Part shown: positions 1 through 5,078 of the stretch, piece by piece
How the letters are laid out: each line of letters opens with the position of its first letter
How positions within the stretch are numbered: position 1 is the stretch's first letter
NCBI GenBank assembly: GCA_946886425.1
Contig: CAMPIP010000177.1
Span: forward strand, 1-5,078
Direction: 5' to 3'
Length of the DNA stretch: 5,078 bases
DNA from: an uncultured Actinomycetes bacterium
GTDB lineage: Bacteria > Actinomycetota > Thermoleophilia > Solirubrobacterales > 70-9
Notes under the pieces: model-generated
Database searches by the model: none
The model's input: only the letters and a program-made list of their open reading frames with translations
Told to the model about the DNA's origin: nothing
Translations under genes and position numbers: made by a program

Positions 1-28
1 CCCCTCGGTCGCCGAGGCGACCGAGGGG
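1..28. repeat. Perfect inverted repeat (12-bp stem, 4-nt loop) inside the dehydratase gene
   Basis: Bases 1-12 (CCCCTCGGTCGC) are exactly complementary to bases 17-28 (GCGACCGAGGGG), around the loop CGAG. The stem may continue to the left beyond the window. It lies in coding sequence and translates plausibly (PSVAEATEGV, where SDR proteins have the helix before the V-HL-A strand). It is therefore not a terminator on this evidence and may be a by-product of high GC. Confidence 0.7.
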
Positions 29-787
29 GTCGAGATCGTCCTCCACCTCGGCGCCCAGATCGCGATCCCGTATTCGTACGTCAACCCCCGCGACTTCATC
101 GAGACCAACGTCGTCGGCTCGCTCAACGTTGCCCAGGCAGCGCTGCGAGCGGGCGTCGAGCGGGTGGTCCACACCTCGACCAGCGAGGTCTACGGGACCG
201 CCCAGACGGTGCCGATCACCGAGACCCACCCGCTGGTCGGCCAATCGCCCTACGCCGCCAGCAAGATCGGCGCCGACCAGCTGATGGACAGCTTCCACCG
301 CTCCTTCGACCTGCCGGTGACGGTGCTGCGGCCGTTCAACACCTACGGCCCCTTCCAATCAGCCCGGGCCGTGATCCCGACGATCATCTCGCAGGCGCTG
401 GCTGGCGGGCCGGTCCGGCTCGGCTCGCTGCACCCGCGGCGCGACCTCACCTTCGTCACCGACACCGCCGCCGGCTTCATCGCCGCCGCCGTCGCCCCGA
501 ACGCCCCCGGCCGCACGATCCAGCTCGGCACCGGCGAGGACCACACGATCGGCGAGCTGGTCGAGATCGTCTCCGATCTGCTCGGACGGGAGCTCGACGT
601 GCGCACCGACGAGCAGCGCCTGCGCCCGAAGGGCAGCGAGGTCGAGCTGCTGCTCTCCGAACCCGCCCTGGCCAAGGAGCTGCTCGGCTGGGAGCCGACC
701 GTCGGCCTGCGCGACGGCCTGCGGGCGACCATCGAGTGGATCGAAGCCAACCGCGGTCGCTACCGGGTCGACGAATACGTCCGCTGA
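2..787 (+). CDS. LegB-like NAD-dependent sugar-nucleotide 4,6-dehydratase, 5'-truncated by window edge
   Basis: An extended short-chain dehydrogenase that probably converts an NDP-hexose to its 4-keto-6-deoxy form in the cytoplasm, as LegB does in legionaminic acid synthesis. The frame is open from base 2, giving 261 residues. Roughly 65-70 N-terminal residues, including the GxxGxxG NAD-binding loop, lie outside the window. Visible in order: HLGAQIAIPYSY (about residues 21-32); the active-site segment HTSTSEVYG (57-65); the catalytic pair in YAASK (Tyr84, Lys88), followed by IGADQ; the substrate-loop RPFNTYGP; RDLTFVTD; and a C-terminal LRPKGSEVE and LLGWEP. The TSTSEVYG and QSPYAASKIGADQ wording is what I recall of LegB-type proteins. 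RmlB-type dehydratases have Asp where this has Ser61. The exact nucleotide sugar cannot be read from the sequence; a 4-epimerase or another SDR branch is the alternative. It converges on the next gene with an 18-nt gap. Confidence 0.88.
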   Translation, partial: PSVAEATEGVEIVLHLGAQIAIPYSYVNPRDFIETNVVGSLNVAQAALRAGVERVVHTSTSEVYGTAQTVPITETHPLVGQSPYAASKIGADQLMDSFHRSFDLPVTVLRPFNTYGPFQSARAVIPTIISQALAGGPVRLGSLHPRRDLTFVTDTAAGFIAAAVAPNAPGRTIQLGTGEDHTIGELVEIVSDLLGRELDVRTDEQRLRPKGSEVELLLSEPALAKELLGWEPTVGLRDGLRATIEWIEANRGRYRVDEYVR

Positions 788-805
788 TCCGGTCCCCCGG
801 TCGGC

Positions 806-1168
806 TCAGTGCACTTTGCGGAGCCGGTTCCGCTGCTCCTGCCGCTCCGCCACCTGGACGACGAGCTTGACCACGTTGGAGTCGCCGGTGGCCTTGATGT
901 GGCCGGTCTCGGCGGCACGCCGGTAGCTCTTCAGCGTCCCCTTCTCGGCCAGCTCGTTGAACTGGGGCCGATCGACCTGGACCAGGACCCGCTCGTCCTG
1001 CTCGAGGCCCTTGCTGATCTCGAGGCCCGGGAGCACCACCCGGTAGAGCTGGATGTCGTGGTGGGCTTTCAGCTCCAGCCCGAAGACGAGCTTGAGTTTC
1101 TTCAGGGCAGGGACTTCCTCCTGGAAGCGCTCCACGGCGGTTCGGATCAGGTCGGCGGTCGACGCCAT
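806..1168 (-). CDS. Small uncharacterised protein, possible SCP2-like lipid carrier, coupled to acyl-CoA dehydrogenase
   Basis: A 120-residue protein I do not recognise by name. It has no signal peptide or membrane segment and should be cytoplasmic. It begins with a helix-like stretch (about residues 4-20). Alternating strand-like segments follow (LKLVFGLELKA near 25-35; IQLYRVVLPGLEIS near 39-52; RVLVQVD near 60-66). Then come FNELAEKGTLKSYRRAAETG and IKATGDSNVVKLVVQV (about 69-105), and a basic tail ending RNRLRKVH. The order of strands, then a helix with an ALxxG-like turn, then G-x-I-K-x-x-G-D resembles sterol carrier protein 2 domains. That is inference from pattern only. The ATG is 4 nt after the dehydrogenase stop with only a weak AGG-type ribosome site, so translational coupling in one operon is likely. 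A lipid- or acyl-CoA-binding helper role would fit this partner but is unproven. Confidence 0.75.
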   Translation of the reverse strand: MASTADLIRTAVERFQEEVPALKKLKLVFGLELKAHHDIQLYRVVLPGLEISKGLEQDERVLVQVDRPQFNELAEKGTLKSYRRAAETGHIKATGDSNVVKLVVQVAERQEQRNRLRKVH

Positions 1169-1172
1169 CGGC

Positions 1173-2387
1173 CTAGATCTTGTGGCGCTGTAGGAGCTTC
1201 TTGCCGATCACCATGCGCTGGATCTCGGAAGTGCCCTCGCCGATCAGCAGCAGCGGCGCGTCGCGGTAGAGGCGCTCGATCTCGTACTCCTTCGAGTAGC
1301 CGTAGCCGCCGTGGATCCGGAAGCACTCCTCGACGCACTCCTTGCCGGTCTCCGAGGCGAGGAGCTTGGCCATCCCGGCCTCGAGGTCGGAGCGGATGCC
1401 GGCGTCCTTCATCTGCGCCGCTTTGCGGGTGACCAGGCGGGCCGCCTCGATCTTGGTCGCCATGTCGGCGAGCTTGAACTGGATCGCCTGGTGGGCGGCG
1501 ATCGGCTTGCCGAAGGTCTTGCGCTCCTGGCTGTAGCGGAGGGCCAGCTCGAGGGCGCGCTGGGCGATGCCGACGCCGCGGGCGGCGACGTTGACGCGGC
1601 CGACCTCGAGCGCGTCCATCATCTGCACGAAACCCTCTCCGACTCCCGCCTCCTCGCCGCCGAGGACGCGGTCGGGCGGGCACTTGTAGCCGTCGTAGAC
1701 GAGCTCGGTCGACTCGACGCCCTTGTAGCCCATCTTCTTGATTTTCGGCGGCACGATCAGCCCCTCGAAGTCGCCGCTCTGGGTTTCCTCCCAGGGCTTC
1801 TTCTCGGTGATGAAGCAGGTCATCCCCTTGTAGGCGGGTTCCGCCTTCGGGTCGCTCTTCATCAGCACGAAGACGACGCTGGAGCCAAGGCCGTTGGTGA
1901 CCCACATCTTCTGGCCGTTCAGCTCCCAGTTGCCGTCCTCGCCCTTCTTGGCCGTCGCCTTGATGCCCTGCACGTCGGAGCCGACCTCGGGCTCGGAGAG
2001 CGAGAAGGCGGCGCGGATCTCGCCGGTCGCCATCTTCGGCAGGAAGTACTGCTTCTGCTCGTCGGTGCCGAACTTCATCAACAGGTAGGAGCCGATGAAG
2101 TGGGTGTTGACGACGCCGGAGATCGAGATCCAACCGCGCGAGAGCTCTTCCACGATCATCGCGTAGGTGGTCAGGTCGAGCCCCATGCCGCCGTACTCCT
2201 CGGGGATCGTCACCCCGAACAGGCCCAGCTCTTTCATCTGCTCGACGATCGGCTCCGGAAACGAGTCCTCATGGTCGTAGTGCTCGGCGTTCGGGATGAT
2301 CTGCTCGTCGACGAACTGACGGACCATCTCGGTGATGTCGCGCTGGATGTCGGTCTTCTCGCTGTAAGTCGCGGTATCTACGGCCAT
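1173..2387 (-). CDS. Acyl-CoA dehydrogenase family protein
   Basis: An FAD-dependent enzyme that oxidises an acyl-CoA to the trans-2-enoyl-CoA, passing electrons to ETF; cytoplasmic, in fatty-acid or branched-chain amino-acid breakdown. It has 404 residues, a usual length. It has an N-terminal helical domain (about 10-125, with IPEEYGGMGL at 61-70). The middle beta domain carries SLSEPEVGSD (129-138) and KMWVTNG (160-166), which line the flavin site. The C-terminal helical domain has GRVNVAARG (263-271), ERKTFGKP (288-295), RIHGGYGY (357-364) and IGEGTSEIQR (382-391). Glu384 sits where the catalytic base of MCAD/SCAD lies. The alternative base position used by isovaleryl-CoA and long-chain enzymes appears to be Gly263, which argues against those two. 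Chain-length preference cannot be read. I chose the ATG at 2385-2387 because a strong ribosome site precedes it; the frame stays open to 2468, but those 27 extra residues overlap the divergent gene and lack family character. The stop is TAG. Confidence 0.95.
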   Translation of the reverse strand: MAVDTATYSEKTDIQRDITEMVRQFVDEQIIPNAEHYDHEDSFPEPIVEQMKELGLFGVTIPEEYGGMGLDLTTYAMIVEELSRGWISISGVVNTHFIGSYLLMKFGTDEQKQYFLPKMATGEIRAAFSLSEPEVGSDVQGIKATAKKGEDGNWELNGQKMWVTNGLGSSVVFVLMKSDPKAEPAYKGMTCFITEKKPWEETQSGDFEGLIVPPKIKKMGYKGVESTELVYDGYKCPPDRVLGGEEAGVGEGFVQMMDALEVGRVNVAARGVGIAQRALELALRYSQERKTFGKPIAAHQAIQFKLADMATKIEAARLVTRKAAQMKDAGIRSDLEAGMAKLLASETGKECVEECFRIHGGYGYSKEYEIERLYRDAPLLLIGEGTSEIQRMVIGKKLLQRHKI

Positions 2388-2433
2388 GGCTCCTGCTCCG
2401 TCGAGGGTCGTGTTCCTCCACGATAATGCGCGA
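2388..2433. promoter_or_regulatory. Compact divergent promoter region between acyl-CoA dehydrogenase and glycosyltransferase
   Basis: This 46-bp gap must serve two genes reading away from each other, unless promoter elements lie inside the coding regions. The most AT-rich patch in it is CGATAATG around 2421-2428. On the plus strand GATAAT (2422-2427) matches five of six bases of a -10 box and lies 6 nt before the glycosyltransferase ATG, which would place transcription start at or near the start codon. On the minus strand CATTAT (2423-2428) is a poorer -10 candidate, with CTGACA (2448-2453) as a possible -35 at a long 19-bp spacing inside the glycosyltransferase gene. I see no convincing operator repeat. 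Assignments rest on hexamer matching alone. Confidence 0.4.
2390..2399 (-). promoter_or_regulatory. Ribosome binding site of the acyl-CoA dehydrogenase gene
   Basis: Read on the minus strand, the bases before the ATG are GGAGCAGGAGCC. This offers GGAG 8 nt before the start and AGGAG 2 nt before it. The first has the usual spacing. This duplicated purine motif decides the start at 2387 over the in-frame ATG at 2468. Confidence 0.75.
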
Positions 2434-3408
2434 ATGCCCTCTCTCGCTGTCAGCGCCGTGATCCCCACCTACAACCGCGCCCACCTCGTCCCGCGGGCGA
2501 TTCGCTCCGCCCTCGCCGCTCTCGCGCCCGGCGACGAGGTGATCGTCGTCGACGACGGCTCGACCGACGACACCGCGACCGTCGTCACGGGCTTCGGCGC
2601 GCCGGTGCGGCTCCTGCCGGTGCCCCACGGGGGGGCCGGCGCCGCCCGCAATGCCGGGCTCGCCGCGGCCCGCGGGCCGCTGGTGGCCTTTCTCGACAGC
2701 GACGACGAGTGGTTCGCCGACAAGATCGTCCTCCAGCGCGCCTTCCTGGAACGGCGGCCGGACGTCGTCTACTGCTCGAGCGACTTCGGGGTCCGCCTGG
2801 AGAACGGCAGCGAGCTGCGCCGCTACCTGCCGAACTGGTTGAGCGCCGATCGCTCGCTGGCCGAGTGCTTCGGCCCCGGGACGCCCTACTCCGGGGTCGC
2901 GCCGCTGCCCCCCGGGCGCCCCGACTTCCCGGTCTACGTCGGCTCGATGTACCGCGAGGCAATGCGGGAAAACTTCATCGCCGCCTTCACCCTGATGGTC
3001 CGCAAAGAGGATGCGGACGAGGTCCTGCGTTTCGCCGACGACCTGCCGACCTGCGAGGAGTGGCCAGCCTTCGGCCGCCTCTGCCGGCGTGGCCAGGGAG
3101 CCCTGTTCGACACCGAGACCGCCTGGCAGCACGGCCACAGCGGCCCGCGCCTGACCCAGGCGCCGATGCACGTCTGGGCCGAGGCCTGGCTGCTGACCCT
3201 GGAACGCGTCTGGGGCGACGACCCGGGCTTCCTCGCCGAGCACGGTCCCGAGTTCCGCCGCGCGGTCGCCGAGGCACGGATGCTGCGTTCCGCTTCGCTG
3301 GTCCGCGAAGGGGACCGCGGCGAGCTGCGCCGCCTCCTGCGGCTCGCCGCCGCCAACCCGGTCGCCTTCCGCGACTTCTGGCGCCGGGCGCGCTCGCGCA
3401 TGCCCTGA
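2434..3408 (+). CDS. Family 2 (GT-A fold) glycosyltransferase
   Basis: A 324-residue enzyme that likely moves a sugar from a nucleotide-sugar donor onto a glycan or lipid-linked acceptor at the cytoplasmic side of the membrane. The GT2 Rossmann-like core is clear: VSAVIPTYNR (6-15), EVIVVDDGSTDDT (35-47), GAGAARNAGLAAARG (68-82) and the metal/nucleotide-binding acidic motif LDSDDEW (87-93). CEEWPAFGRL (207-216) occupies the place of the usual E-D/E-W acceptor-side motif, with the catalytic-base acidic residue expected there. No membrane helix is evident, so it is a soluble or peripheral enzyme. The C-terminal ~90 residues are Arg/Ala/Leu-rich and helical-looking. The ATG at 2434 sits just before the first beta strand; the frame is open upstream to an ATG at 2386 and a GTG at 2410, but the added residues do not resemble GT2 sequence. 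No good Shine-Dalgarno is seen. Donor and acceptor are unknown. A BioF2-like acyltransferase follows 44 nt downstream. Confidence 0.93.
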   Translation: MPSLAVSAVIPTYNRAHLVPRAIRSALAALAPGDEVIVVDDGSTDDTATVVTGFGAPVRLLPVPHGGAGAARNAGLAAARGPLVAFLDSDDEWFADKIVLQRAFLERRPDVVYCSSDFGVRLENGSELRRYLPNWLSADRSLAECFGPGTPYSGVAPLPPGRPDFPVYVGSMYREAMRENFIAAFTLMVRKEDADEVLRFADDLPTCEEWPAFGRLCRRGQGALFDTETAWQHGHSGPRLTQAPMHVWAEAWLLTLERVWGDDPGFLAEHGPEFRRAVAEARMLRSASLVREGDRGELRRLLRLAAANPVAFRDFWRRARSRMP

Positions 3409-3452
3409 GCGGGGCCGTCGGCCGAGAGGGGGTGCGATAGGTTGCCGGCTCG
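3409..3452 (+). promoter_or_regulatory. Gap before the acyltransferase gene with a weak -10-like element
   Basis: A purine run AGGGGG (3427-3432) lies 20 nt before the ATG, too far for a normal ribosome site. The GTG beside it is in frame but is followed two codons later by TAG (3438-3440). TAGGTT (3438-3443) fits the loose actinobacterial TAnnnT -10 pattern 9 nt before the ATG. It could drive a short-leader or leaderless transcript in addition to read-through from the glycosyltransferase gene. Evidence is weak. Confidence 0.25.
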
Positions 3453-5077
<1,625 letters not shown>

Positions 5078-5078
5078 G

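Noticed and set aside
788..805. A possible bidirectional terminator between the two convergent genes
   Set aside because: The 18-nt gap offers at best a 4-bp CCGG stem and no U-run on either strand.
1147..2133. A 328-codon minus-strand frame inside the acyl-CoA dehydrogenase region
   Set aside because: It lies out of frame within the dehydrogenase and is extremely Arg-rich, with no family pattern.
1311..2426. A 371-codon plus-strand open frame across the acyl-CoA dehydrogenase gene
   Set aside because: It is the antisense shadow of a gene with intact catalytic and flavin motifs, and its Leu/Ala/Gly/Asp-rich translation has no recognisable domain.
2386..2433. An N-terminal extension of the glycosyltransferase to the ATG at 2386
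   Set aside because: The added 16 residues precede a complete GT2 first strand, have no motif, and would overlap the start codon of the divergent gene.
2388..2468. An N-terminal extension of the acyl-CoA dehydrogenase to the ATG at 2468
   Set aside because: The extra 27 residues do not resemble the family, would overlap the glycosyltransferase start, and the ATG at 2387 has a strong ribosome site.

Overview
This window is GC-rich and almost fully coding, with six genes and only short gaps. The largest gaps are 46 bp (2388-2433) and 44 bp (3409-3452). Composition and codon use (third positions nearly all G or C), plus the mix of fatty-acid, folate and surface-sugar genes, suggest a chromosomal segment from a high-GC Actinomycetota. 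A Thermoleophilia/Solirubrobacterales-type organism is my guess from general style, not from a marker gene. There are no RNA genes, insertion sequences, CRISPR repeats or phage genes.

Layout. (1) 2-787, plus strand: the 3' four-fifths of an extended SDR sugar-nucleotide dehydratase of the LegB type, cut by the window start. (2) 806-1168 and 1173-2387, minus strand: an apparent two-gene operon transcribed right to left, with an acyl-CoA dehydrogenase first and, 4 nt after its stop, a 120-residue protein that may have an SCP2-like lipid-carrier fold. (3) 2434-3408 and 3453-4517, plus strand: a family 2 glycosyltransferase followed by a BioF2/CelD-like GNAT acyltransferase. (4) 4493-5077, minus strand: the C-terminal part of aminodeoxychorismate synthase component I (PabB), cut by the window end and overlapping the acyltransferase gene tail-to-tail by 25 bp.

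How the genes work together. The LegB-like dehydratase, glycosyltransferase and BioF2-like acyltransferase are typical of the edge of a cell-surface polysaccharide or glycoconjugate locus: sugar-nucleotide modification, sugar transfer, and acylation or aminoacylation of the product. The acyl-CoA dehydrogenase and its small partner form a separate lipid-catabolism unit between them, on the opposite strand. They share a 46-bp divergent promoter region with the glycosyltransferase. PabB belongs to folate synthesis and appears unrelated.

I found no clear new biological system. The points most worth checking are the uncharacterised small protein coupled to the dehydrogenase, the compact divergent promoter with a possibly leaderless glycosyltransferase start, and a perfect 12-bp hairpin at the very start of the window.
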